This document shows, in pieces, positions 42,694-54,772 of a stretch of 64,000 nucleotides of DNA. Below the pieces are notes generated by a model that made no database searches, was not told the origin of the DNA, and saw only the letters and a program-made list of their open reading frames with translations. The stretch covers positions 1,296,055 to 1,360,054 of the forward strand of contig NC_018213.1 in NCBI RefSeq assembly GCF_000219625.1, written 5' to 3'. Source of the stretch: Zymoseptoria tritici IPO323 (lineage: Eukaryota > Ascomycota > Dothideomycetes > Mycosphaerellales > Mycosphaerellaceae). Each line of letters starts with the position of its first letter. The first letter of the stretch is position 1. The translations under genes were made by a program, and so were the position numbers.

Positions 42694-44271
42694 GATGGTG
42701 TTTGTCGTATGCGGTGAAGGAGAAGATTCTTATGATGTCGAGAAAGGAGACGAGGCGACTTGCTGAGAGGAGCTTGTTGCAATGGAGTCACTCGTAACTC
42801 AGAGATGAAAGGAAGTGTGGTGTTCTGTTGGATTGTCGAAAGAAGGCGCATTGGAGATATATAGGAAATCTTGCGGTCCATGGATACTTGCCGTGTTGAC
42901 AGAAGGATCAAACGGAGATACACGACGCACGCGACTGTGGAGCATTTTGCACAGCCGCTGCCGTTCGTTGAAGATCCGTTCGTTCTTAACTGTGTTGAGT
43001 CCTGACACCCGCAGAAATGAGGCCAAAAATGACGAGTTTGCGGATTGCATACGACGCAAACGAGAAATACGGTTAATACGATCGCGCCGAAATACGATCA
43101 AGAAGGATTCTTCCTCCCGAAGCCACAACCGAGATAAACGTCCGCTTACCCACATCTGCGTTCCAAAATCACTTTTTCCACGTCGTATTGATCGGCTTGC
43201 TTTCCGCAGGCAACAAGATTGGAATGGGCGCCTCCATCGTCAGTCACTTGAGCGCAGCACGGGATTGCAACAAGACGAATCTCCAGAAGAAGATGGCTCC
43301 CTCCGGCAGACGAGTCGACTGATATCGGTGACAGCAGATTCGAATCGATCTTGACAAGCTCTCCTTCTTCCGCAGACAATCTGGACGGTGTGGGCATCTG
43401 GTTTCTCTGGCATGTCTCCTGGCTGACCGCTCTCGGGATGTCGATGGAGGTCTTTCGAGGTCGCTCATGCTCCGCTATCTGGCTCTCGAACCGGCACTGA
43501 GGTCTTGAGAAGTCGCGCATGGTGCGTCGCGCAGCATGATCGATATCGTCGACCTTTTTGCTTGGTCTCGCGCAGAGACGATGAGCATTCGATGACCTTG
43601 ACCTGCGGCATGGTGGCTCATCATCCCATTGCGGAGGTGAGAGGTCTGACTTCACACCTCAGGGCTCAGTCAGATTCCGCGGATCGCGATGAGGGATTCC
43701 ATGCGCATGATCGAACCACACGTCAGATGAAGTCGTTTGCGTGGCTGTGTCACAGATGCACTCGGAAGGAAAGAGCTGGACGAATACCAGGATCTGTAAA
43801 CCAGTTTTTCCTTCGTCCTTGAAGCGGACAGATCGCGCTCCATTGGACTCGTTCACACTCTCAGATGCAGTCTGCAAAAAACGACATCGGTGACAAGTAT
43901 CTGCTACGGCATCGCGATGCAACTTGTCTTCCCTATATCAGGAGGGTTGACACGGATCCGATGCTCCGGACCAGGGCTGATCACATCCTAATTTCGGCAT
44001 CCATCGGACCATCGACTTTCCCTCGTGCGCAGAGCTCGACAGGGATGTTTGGCTAGGGCCCCTGGTATAGCACGAAAATCAAAAGACGTCAACGACAAAC
44101 CCATGCCCGACAGGAAATGATCTTCCCTGGCTTCCTCGATCGTTGATGTGCTTGATAAAGTGCTGCGGCCGCCGTTTTGTTTATTGTAGGTTGTATCCTT
44201 TCTACCATCACATTCATTCGACCGGTTTCCCTTACACCGTTGGACCCTACGACACAGAAACAAAAGAAAAG
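42694..44271. other. Intergenic, no well-supported gene
   Basis: 1.6 kb. Overlapping long frames occur on both strands (42815-43354 + and 43146-43655 -). The minus frame of 169 codons is the more protein-like but has no motif, and overlap on opposite strands shows at most one can be real. The end of the stretch is the promoter of the gene at 44272. Confidence 0.3.
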
Positions 44272-44866
44272 ATGTTCGCTTCTACGCTCTTTACCGCGCT
44301 CTTCTGTGCCGGCCTCGTCGTTGCCCACGACGGCCAAACACACGGCCACTTACAGCCTCGCGAGGAAACCAACGAAACAAACACTGTAGAGATCACGACT
44401 TTCGGAAGATCCCAAAATTCCACTGGTGGCCAAGCACAAGTCGCAGCCGCAGGCGATTTGAGCCCATTCGGAGAGATTGGCGTCGGATGCGGTATTAACT
44501 GGCAGGAAGACGTGTCTTTCGGAGGTAAGCATCAACCCTGATTTCCGTCTGCAATGCCGCAGTTGTAGTGGTCCGACTCGATTGAATCGCCGCTGACTTC
44601 TCACAGGTGGCCTCCAAGCCGGCTCCTCTTCCTTCGGCCTCGGCGGCGGCTACAAAATCTTCCCACACTCAATGGAGATCGGCGCGGGAATTGGGTACAC
44701 GAAGTCCAACGCCAGCGCGAGCATTACGTTCCAGAGCTCGGACGATGGGTCGTTCCAGTTGACGTTTACGTCCACGAGGGCTTTCGCGTGTGTGCCTGGA
44801 AATGCGACGACTGGATACAGTGTGACATGCACGACGACGAATGGTACCGCCCTACGCCGCCACTGA
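44272..44866 (+). CDS. Secreted glycoprotein, unknown function
   Basis: Exons are 44272-44524 and 44607-44866 (82-nt intron, GTAAGC...CACAG, phase 1), 170 residues. A signal peptide (MFASTLFTALFCAGLVVA) is followed by a His-rich start (HDGQTHGH) and a possible Kex2-like site (PREE is not dibasic, so weak). N-glycosylation sites occur at NET, NST, NAS, NAT and NGT. The remaining chain is rich in Gly, Ser and Thr with GLQAGSSSFGLGGGYK near the junction and three cysteines (GCGIN, FACVPG, VTCTTT). No family is recognised. It looks like a small extracellular or wall-associated protein. Confidence rests on the signal peptide and the exact frame match across the intron. Confidence 0.7.
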
Positions 44867-45785
44867 TGGACTCGTCGTCTAACCATCGAGAAATGTTCTT
44901 TTGGACCCGAACGCACCTTTCCTATGTTATAATTGTTGGACGGTGGTCGGAGGATTCGTGCAGGGTGATGGAATCGCTGGAGTGAGGATTTGAGACGAGG
45001 CGTGGAGGGAACAGGTCGGAGGTCAGGTGTGGTGAGACGATGCCGCAAAGGCGCAGATAGACAGACGATGCGGCTGAAGCCACACTGAATTCACATTCGA
45101 GTCCGTTGGATTTCTCATGCGTCCGAAGATTTTTTCCCGCCATGCATTTCAACGTCGCCATCGAGCAGTCGAGCAAACCAAGCTGCCGAGAAACTCCCCC
45201 CCTACATAATCGAGATCTTGACGGCTAACAGTTAAATATGAACTCAGCTGATCCAAAATGTGCCGTACAAGTCCCCAAGTCCTCTGAATATCATCGACGA
45301 GATCAATATATGTTCTTGAACGTGAAATACATTCGCTCGATCCAGCCCTCCGCGTTTACCCGCGTGGAAGGTGGTTTCGGCTGCGTTCCGGACTGACTCG
45401 GGGACTTCTGACCTAGACATTGAGCTTCCGATAGCAACGAAGTTCACACAGTCTCCGTGAGGGTAGCATTTGCAGACGCCATTCGAGATACAAGAGGAGA
45501 CTCTCGTGATCCGGACACCGGAAGCGTGCAGGAACCGCGACTCACCCCGTTCATGAAATTTCCCACGACTCGAGCACTACACCGACCGAGCTCAGCGACT
45601 CGCCCTCCACACGCGCACGAAACAAATACACTCGTTCAACTCCCTACCTCTAGTCCTGGCTTGGACGCTCGCAACGACTACCTGCGCGACACTATGGAAG
45701 CGCGATCATAGCCGGTGATAGCAGCATCAATTTCCAACGACATCGACATCTTCCGAAGTATACATCAGGCGCAGCAGAACCAGGC
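44867..45785. other. Intergenic
   Basis: 0.9 kb between two + strand genes. A C-rich block (about 45540-45700) precedes the carrier start and is probably promoter/5'UTR. No gene recognised. Confidence 0.3.
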
Positions 45786-46897
45786 ATGGAGCGACCCTCG
45801 GGCGTATCGCCTGGGGTGCCAGGAGGTGGTCTGCAGGCATGGGTCTCGCAGGCCGTGGTAGCATCGTTCATGGCAGGAGGCGTGGCAGGCGCCGTATCGC
45901 GAACAGTCGTGTCTCCATTGGAGAGGTTGAAGATTCTGCTGCAAGTGCAGTCCAATGGCCGGACAGAATACAAGATGAGCATACCGAAAGCATTGGGAAA
46001 GATTTGGAAGGAGGAGGGCTTCAAAGGAATGATGGCTGGGAATGGCACGAATTGCATACGCATCGTGCCCTACAGCGCGGTACAATTTGGCAGCTACAAT
46101 CTTTACAAACCTGTGAGTTGTGTTGACTCATCTGCGCATGGCACCTTGTTTTGCTGATATGCTCTTTGCTAGTACTTCGAACCCGCACCTGGCGAGCCTC
46201 TCACACCAGTCCGCAGACTGTGCTGTGGTGCAGTAGCGGGCATCACCTCAGTTACCGTCACATACCCTCTGGACATCGTGCGAACGCGATTATCGATCCA
46301 ATCGGCCTCATTTCGAGGTCTCACGAAAGAGCAAGTAGAGAAAAAACTGCCAGGCATGTGGGCAACGCTGAAGATCATGTACAAGACCGAGGGTGGCTTC
46401 ATGGCGCTCTATCGAGGGATAGTACCCACGGTTGCCGGCGTGGCGCCATACGTCGGCTTGAACTTTATGGTCTATGAGAGTGTGCGCCAATACTTCACTC
46501 CGGAGGGACAACAGAACCCGTCAGCCGTCGGCAAGCTCAGCGCCGGAGCAATCTCAGGCGCAGTGGCTCAGACCATCACATATCCCTTGTACGTTGAGAA
46601 GGAAGCTTTCTTTGCAATGCGATCGAACATGCACTAACAGATCTTCGCAGCGATGTCCTCCGCCGCCGGTTCCAAATCAACACCATGTCGGGCATGGGAT
46701 ATCAATACAAGAGCATATTCGATGCTGTTCGCGTAATCATTGCAAATGAAGGAATCGCTGGAATGTACAAAGGGATAGTACCCAATCTTCTGAAAGTAGC
46801 CCCGAGCATGGCGAGCAGCTGGCTGAGCTTCGAATTGACGAGAGACTTCCTCGTGAGTCTGAAACCGGAGATTGTCACTCAGGACGAGCCGCAATAG
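45786..46897 (+). CDS. Mitochondrial carrier, YPR011C-like (APS/PAPS carrier)
   Basis: Inner-membrane solute carrier of the SLC25 family. Exons are 45786-46112, 46173-46588 and 46651-46897, 329 residues. Three repeats with the carrier signature are seen: SPLERLK, YPLDIVR and YPFDVLRRR (the last rebuilt across the second intron). The segments [34 protein letters not shown] and [15 protein letters not shown] are close to yeast Ypr011c, a transporter of adenosine 5'-phosphosulfate and PAPS, and less so to coenzyme A/ADP carriers (Leu5, SLC25A42). I favour the Ypr011c assignment by memory of motifs; substrate remains inference. No EF-hand extension is present. Confidence 0.9.
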
Positions 46898-49800
46898 GGA
46901 TACGCTCGAGCCGGAAGAGTTTCAGCTCAAGGGCCCAGAGATCTGATACGCTCCGGTCGACCTAGAGAGGATTCAGCGCGAAGAGCCATCTCGCATTGAA
47001 CACAATCACGGAACCTTAGCCGCGAAACCTGAGAAGGTCACCAGTTAGACGGTCTTGTTCCATCGAATGGTACCACGGGACAAATCACGACGCGTGGATC
47101 CACGCACCATATTGAGCAGAAGTCCTTGCCCTGACATTGTCTGGGCAGAGAGAGAAAATGAGCACAGCACGCCCACAGGGGACCGATCCGGGAGCCCGGT
47201 GCATGAAGCAGCCACGCGTGTCAATGCGCGAATCTTGGTCATCGTCAGATCGTTGAGGCTTTCCCGGCGAGATACCGACGTGCCGAACCCCACCAGGAGT
47301 CACAGCGATCTCCGCATAGATGAGAAGGTCTACATTGGAGCGGACGTGCACCAGAACATCGGCATAGGCGCATACAGCGATTAGGACCTGAACCAGAAGC
47401 AGATAGATGTACACTTCTATGAAACCTACAACAGACGAAATGGATTTGAACATTGTTCGACATCGCAATCCACGTGCATTACGAGCCTTCACGAGCTCTC
47501 AAGTACAGATTTATACTTTTGGAAGGATCGATATCAGAGCCCTATACACTATATATTAATTGGAGGCGTTGTTGCGGGGATCGATGGCACCAAACTAGCG
47601 GTCGTCACCGCTGCAGCTGCTCATCTGCTCAGGCAGAATGCAATGCGAAGAGTCGTGGAGTAAGCGGTGCCCACACAATCATGGTATAAGAAACGACATT
47701 GTCAAAGTGCTTTCTTCGCGAAGTGCGGTCAGGTTCTCTACACTGCATACCAAACTATATTGTTCCTGCATGCCATTCTCTGGCGCGGACTATCTTGGCT
47801 CGGCCGTTTCGATGTGATCATGTCATGTTCCTTCGTTGGGCAGCTAACCAGCGTCGACTCCGTCATGATCGTCGTCCTAAGTATAGACGACTCGCGTATG
47901 CCGTCTCGCATTTGCTTATGGAACATGGCGCTCAGTGAAGTATTATGCATCAACGTGCAATGCTGGCACTAGATTGTGACGCTGAAGAATGATCCATAGA
48001 CACTCGGATCGCGTCTGCAACCACAGCTCATGCAAGCGCGATGCACGCGAGATCACCACCGCCGGACATGTCGCCAAGCATGAACATCGGAGTTCACGCC
48101 GTTAGAGTTCGTCTCGATCCATGACTTGGTTGCCGACGTGGTTGTTTATGTGCCCTCCCACTGGTTTCCGCGATTGGCGAGGTGGAACAATTGGATGCGT
48201 TCTGGCTCGCTGGTCCATGTAATTCAATAGTGGAAGTATCTAGCCACCGCTCCGGGTCCATTCCTTTTGCATGTGGTCCCATGGTCGATCGACGGCTTCT
48301 GTCGGCTTCTAGTCGGATTCTGCTTCGCACTCTTCATCATGCCGTGCATGAAGACTGGTGCACAGTCCCACGCTCCACATCCCGTTGTGAATGGGCCCGC
48401 CGCTTCTGTCCATTGTCGCTCGAAACGGATGGATGTTGGCAGTCCCGGGCCGGGACTGCAGTGGGCGCTTCAAGCTAGCCAGTGTTAACTTTTGATAAAC
48501 GCCGTACCAAACAGTCATTTGCGAGGTGTGTCCATGACGCTCGTCCTCTGCACATCGCTGTTCCGTGCGTTTGCTTCCTTCGTTTCTCTTCTAACATCCT
48601 GTCTCTGTGGTCAGCAGCTGCGATACTCTTCGCAACAAGTTCGGCACGTAGTGCGCAGGCGTACCAGGAAAGAGCATTGTTGGACGAACATGGAAATCTT
48701 GGGACTGAGCAACACGTCGAGGGGCAGAGACTCGTTTAGCATCCTTGTGTCCACGAGTGGCTACGACCAAGGGCAACGTGTCGATCTACCTGGTCGGAGA
48801 CTTGCCAGAAAAAATTCGGGCTCCGGGCTCGATCAATAGGTGGACTGAACTCCGTGAAACCCACGAAGCGCACGCGGAAGCGACCGTGAACAGGTTCCGG
48901 GGACAGGAGATCAATGCAACCGCCCGATGTGCTCGAGTCGATCGTAGTGCTAAGATTCGAGAACAGGAAGTGAAGAGGCATTGGAGTGGTTGTTGTCCTC
49001 GTTGGTACGCTCCTAAGAACCTGATTCATGGGTTTCGACCCTGCTGCCTGAACAAACTGATGCCGAACAGAAAGCTTGAGCCGCTGGGTCCAGATCGATA
49101 ATGCATTTTGGCAGCGCTGATGTATCTTCCAACTGGCTTAACAGCCGTTCAGCCAAGCGCTCTTCGGCATGTCGGTCGTCGGTGTTGTGGTCACCCGGGT
49201 CATGTTGCAAGGCCGAGCGATGGCTTGGCTTGGTCCGATTGAAGACATTGATCCCTTCGTCTTATGGGCTGGAATTTGAGTCCAGCTAGAGAATTTTCGT
49301 ACTGATCAGCACAAGAAGCTCTTGAAGCTAGTTTCCAGGATGGCGTTGGGAACGAGGAAAGGCTTGCCATCGGGCTGAGGTCGTCCCGGAGGTAAAGCGG
49401 AAGACAGGGGTATGTTCGGGACGGCGGGTGCTCCAGGATCGCACTCACCAGACACCAACATTGTGTCCCATTCCACCCTCCGTCCTCCAATCCCATGTCC
49501 TCACTCTATCAGCGGACTGCCCTGGAGCGACATGGAACGAAAGCATTGCCCACTGTCCCATTGTCCCGCTGGACAATGCTGTCCGTCCGACTGCACGGCT
49601 CGTAGCGCTGGTCACGCATAACTTCTGCGCAAGAGCACAGGAGCACAGATGCTGCAAGTCGAGTCGACGTACGCATGAAGCGAACAGCATCGGCCAGAAG
49701 ATACAGACCGCGGAATTTCGGGATCCGAGGTTCAAGACAGTGAGAAGACCGCGGAGCACGATGTGTTGAAACATCAGCCTTCCATACCCGGAACGCCTAT

Positions 49801-49974
49801 TATCTCGCTCTTTTGCACAACTCCTGAATTCGACACCGGTAAAAAAGCACGGTCAGTGCCTTGCCATACTCGGATCCGGACGGAATCGGGTCGGTGCACT
49901 TCATAAGCAGCGATGGCACAAACTGCCGGCTAATCTTAGCGAGGATGGCTCCTTGGGTCGAGACGACACTGCCG
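46898..49974. other. Gene-poor stretch, nothing recognised
   Basis: 3.1 kb with only short random frames on both strands. Base composition is not strongly AT-rich, so there is no clear sign of RIP-mutated repeats. No tRNA box pairs or terminal repeats were seen. It is the first half of a desert that continues to 54.7 kb. Confidence 0.35.
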
Positions 49975-50606
49975 TCAGCCTTGCCACTGCTCTCTGATGG
50001 GATCCCAGTATCGCTTGGAGCCGCCGGCGGACTCTTTTCCTGTCGCAACAGTCAGCATATGCCTGAAATTAGGCGGTACGAATGACCTACCGGTCTTACT
50101 ATCACTTGATGAGGTGTCACCATGAGGCGTCGGAGAATCGCTCGGAGTTGAGTCTGCGTCGCCTTCCCCGCTGCTCCCATCTGGCGCGTTCCCTGGTCGC
50201 CCCTTGTTTCGATAATCTCTGTACCGGAAGACATGCCAGAGCAGCCAGCGGATGATCCAGTTGTCAGGGCGTATTCGATTCTCGGTGTCGTGACCGAAGT
50301 TGTACACCGCTTTAGTCTCGATACAGGCGTCGTCGTACACCCTCATCACCTCGCGCTGCCAGGCCGACTCGTGTATCTGGGCGGTACTGCTGGTCTGGCT
50401 CTCAAGCAATCTCCTTCGTGCCTGAGCGGCCTCCATCTAGTGCTGAACCGTCAGGCACCGTCGCCACAGCACGGAGCACCGATGCAACGAACCTTCATCA
50501 ATGCATAGACTCGCTTGTGTACCGGATCGGAGGGATTCAACCCCAGTCTCGCGAAGAACTTCTGCTTTGACTCGCTCTGCGCCAGAGATGGGACCAGTGG
50601 TGCCAT
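49975..50606 (-). CDS. Hypothetical small soluble protein
   Basis: Minus-strand exons 50493-50606 and 49975-50436 (56-nt intron, GTTCGT...CACTAG), joined in phase 0, about 191 residues. A further 51-nt in-frame intron is possible at 50040-50090 (GTAGGT...GACAG with CTAAT), giving a slightly shorter product. I do not recognise it. The N-terminus is polar (SESKQKFFARLGLNPSDP), the centre has a basic coiled-coil-like stretch (EAAQARRRLLESQ) and a Trp-rich block (RPDNWIIRWLLWHVFRYRDYR), and the tail is Ser/Asp/Pro-rich and disordered. The Trp/Arg block suggests membrane or lipid contact. The downstream frame 49800-50048 is not joined to it by any splice pair I could find. Confidence 0.55.
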
Positions 50607-53600
50607 GTTTGAATGGGGTTGGCATCGATTCGCCGGCTTCGTAAGTGAAGCAACTCGGAAACGGACAGAATGAGTAGGGAAGATGGAGGTCAAGTCAGCA
50701 GCGAATTGCCACTTTATGAAGATGGTCAGATGGTTTTCGACCCTGGCCCTCTTCATAGGGCGACGTGTAGCCCTGCTGCTTCGGCAAGAGACACATGCAT
50801 GCCGAGAAGGGCCGACAGCAGTAGTGGCGGGGATCGTTGCGCCTAGGAAGCCAAATTGGATAGCAAAGCGACAGTCGGACCCAGATGTGCTTCAGCAATC
50901 GCGGAATTGTTCAATCGAGGCTATCGGGCTAGTTTAGCTAGGTCAGGGCACGAACTACCACGTCCCACGCGGGAGTAAGTGGCGGTTGCTTCCGCTCCGG
51001 TGGTTGGTATGCCTAAGCCTTGAGGAGTTTCGAATGCTTTCTCTGCAGACTTGCTGATATTATCAGCGATTGCCAAAGTCCCAAACGGTTGTCTCCACTC
51101 TACAGAGCGAACGCAAGCCGCCGCAAGTTCACTTGATTTTTGCTTACTTTGCTCCGTGTGTAGTTCTCTCTCATGTTCTGGCACGCTTCGCTCGGTTCAA
51201 TCGGCCCACAAGCAAACGATCGACCTCGTGGAAAGCCCAACCTGGTCGCGGGAGCACCTTCCAGCCTGTGCAGATCATGAAATATAAGCTCGTCCGTGGA
51301 CCGTGGTACACACAAATCATTTGCCGTGAGAACGCGATCCGAAAGAGCGTAAAGGTTCAAGCCACACAGCCCGCCACTGTCCGTGGATGATCATGGCCGT
51401 ACATGTAACCACCGGTGGGCATCGGAGTTTCGCTTGTCGTATGGACGGACACAGAAGGCGGAACCATCCATCACCCCAGGGACCGAGAACGGGAAACCTT
51501 CCGAAAAATTGAGTCTTTAGCCGACAACCACGGCTACCACAGCTCATCACAGGAGGCAGGCAAAGCTTCGCTTGATGTTTTCCGAGAAGAGTCACAAATC
51601 ACCGACGGCGATCTCATGGCGCTCCTGAGCATTGCGCCGATGCCATGGCAGCAAAACCTCATTCATTCACCACGTAAGGCTCCTAGTTTGACCACGCTGT
51701 GACATGTTGCCCGCAGGCCAATGCGGCCCCGGCACAGGGCATCAACCAAGCGCTGCAGCCGCATTCCCTAGCTAACTGTGGTAGCTATGTTTCCTAACGC
51801 TTGAACATGTCTACCAGAGATCCACACTCCACCACCGGAGGCAGCACCCGACCCTTGATCCAGGTCCTGCCCTCCGCTGCAAGTCTGCAGAGCCGCAGGG
51901 GTTAGCGCAACATTGAATCATTTTCAAAGTGCACAGTGGGTACCGTGACTCGTCCTCACGGAGATGCAGACCGCCGGAAGCTTGAAGCAAAAACCCAATC
52001 GTCGAGGCGCACATCTGTCAGACACCAACGACGCCTCGTGGCTGTCCAGACCCAGATTTCACATTCTCCCGTGAGCGCGACGCTCATTTCAGAATTGCAA
52101 TGTACTCTCCTTCTTCTCTCAGATGCGTGATCGACTGCAAGAACATCATGTGTTCGAGAGCGAAATGTCCCAACCTGAGTAACATTGTAATTCAGATTTG
52201 GGACCAGCTGGTTGAACGAAGTGGTGATAACGAAGTCTCGGTGAAGAGTCCGACCTCGAGATCGATCTACATCCCACCGATTGCGCACAACGCACTGCGC
52301 CTCACGCCGCTGTCAACGGACTGCACTCTAAAAGCTTAAATGGTCGCTTCACGGATTTCTTGCCGACGCCGAGCGCTAGATGCAACAGCCCGTGGTATGC
52401 AACTGACTCGTGACGGGGAAAACGACATCCAGCATCGCGAATGTCGACGATACCAAGCCCGAGAGCAGTGTTTGCCTTTCGTCCGACCTGCACGATCCCA
52501 ACCCACCTCGAATTGTACGGAGTGGGACCGAGCAAGAGCTGATTGTATGTATCCCTGGACGACACCGCATGCTGCCGCCCATGTGCTTTTAACGTCGTCC
52601 TGCACCTCGGTCATCACGCAACCGCAGCACGAAACGCAGCTCCGAAGCATATTGGCAAACTCCGGAGGGACAAGGAAAGCGAATCGGCTGCAGGAAGCTC
52701 TTGAGCTGATCCGCCTTTCCTGTTTCCTCAGAACAAGCATCCGTTGGTGCTCTGTTCCAAGCACGTTTGCTACTACGCTGTCTCAAAGCATGGTGCAGGA
52801 ATCGCTGCCAGCCAAGCTGCCTGCGATGGGGCCTCTCGGCAAGGAATCCCGATGTGAACATAGGTGCATGCCGATCCGTGGGTTACCCGTCCCAAAGTCT
52901 CAACAGATCGGACAGACCAGCTCCATTGCGGAGTCAATCTCAGTGTCGCAAAACTATCCATATTCACACAAGATCTCACATCTTTAGCGAAACCAGCAAC
53001 CACGTCCCGACGATCTCGATCGCGCCACCATCCTGGCCATACGCCGCATTGCCGATAACGAGCTAGAGACTACACGAGCCCTTCGCCTCTGTGCTCCACG
53101 ATGTGGCTGAACGCTACCATACTAGCCGAGGCAAGATCGGCTGGTGCCAGATCAAGGTACGCACGTTGGATCATGTTGCATCTTTAGACCGGGAGGGTTC
53201 AAGGACCGCTCATACGATGTGGACTCCAGAACTTCGCGCCTGCCAGGCAACGGCTCACACGCAAGATTCCGATCAAAGAGCATAGCGCATCTAGGACTCG
53301 GACATCCTGCCGAATGACCCTGATCCGCATGGGCCCTCAACTTCCAGATCAGTAGAATCGAGGACCCGCACCATGCAGCATGCTACGCAGCGGAGATCGA
53401 CCTCGATATCTCCTACAACGGCAAGCTCGCCATGCGGTGAAGGTCCAAAGCTCTCAACGAGAATAGGCCTCCATTTTCCTGTTCAAGAAGAGCATCTGAT
53501 CTGTGTCACAGCTTGGAGGTTGTGTTTCCGCTTTTCAGAGGGCAAGTGATTAATGATCGCCCGGTGCCGCGCTAACGTCGCCAGATCCAAATCCACGGCC

Positions 53601-54772
53601 GCGGCTCCTTGGAGTTGTCTTTCTGGAAACGATAAAGTTTGAGCCCCATCGGTTCTTGCATCACGCCTAAGCTACAAGTTCCACGATTCTGTCGCATTTC
53701 CGCGGTTATGTCCGCGGTGCGAACCTGCGTACAATGAGGGAAATAGGTTGTGAGATTTACCGAACTTGCTGCACGCTACCGCAAGTCGCATTGGCCTCGA
53801 GAGGTTGGTGTTCCGGAGGGGCACCCGCAAGTTAGAGCACAGCGGATGTTCCTTAGAGAATGGCAGGCTGGCGTCATGGTCAATGCGAATTGCCGCACCA
53901 ACAGATCGTGGTTCTTTTCCTTGGCGCATGCCTATTCCAGATACTGTGCTACCAAAAGGGACCAGTGCGAGCCGAAGAATCTGTCATTTTGAGCCACACA
54001 TGATGTAACCGGGGCTTCGTTCTCGTCTTCGTTGCCCCTTTGGCGGAATCGCGCCGCTGCAAACAGCCGAGTTGCCCTACAAGAGCGCCTCGTTGGTAAT
54101 TCCTCCGAAGATCTACAGCATCTGTCGACCAACCCGGCCAAACGACTTGATTAGTTGTGGGATAATGCACGAATGAAATACCAGATTGGATGTCACTGCT
54201 GATGATCCAAGACGTACTACGCAGCTTGGCGGACCGTGGGGAACGAGAGGCTCAAGTGCATCAGCTTGCGTTTGGCAAACGACGGTGCAGGAGTCGCTTT
54301 TGGGTCAGGTGAGGTTGCGGCGCTGCGGCGCTGAAGAACGTAGCCAAGATTGCTTCCCTTTTTCGGGCCCGAGGTCTTCAGGGCTCGTGAAGACTAGGTA
54401 CGGTCGAGAAGTACACCGTCAGCGGGCTATGGTGGCGAAGCGTGAGGAGAAACCTAATCCTCCTCTTTTCGTTGCGATGGTAACGACTGCCACGTTAGGT
54501 TGCAAGCTCGCACTCACGGCACTTACTAGTTCAACCTCATGGCCGAGCTGATGCTTCTTGAGAGCGACACACGTGCAGAACATTGTTGATGGTTGCTTTG
54601 GTCCGTCTCTCCATTCATTCAGCTCTCAAGTGCCACCACTCTTCGCATCCGAAGTGCATCAACAGCCTTGATCTCTGTCATTTCCTTCATCGCGCGCATT
54701 CGGGGTATCATGTTCGGCCATCATATACTCATAGCAAAGGAATTCGCATCATGATCATCCATAATCACAAAT
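50607..54772. other. Gene-poor stretch with one coding-like island
   Basis: 4.2 kb. Most frames look random. Between about 52986 and 53640 several short protein-like blocks occur on the + strand next to plausible splice sites (see the finding there), but no continuous gene could be built. The rest shows no gene, RNA or repeat. Confidence 0.35.

Noticed and set aside
49800..50048. Extra 3' exon for the small gene at 49975-50606
   Set aside because: The frame looks partly protein-like, but every usable donor/acceptor pair leads into the frame ending at 49975 instead.
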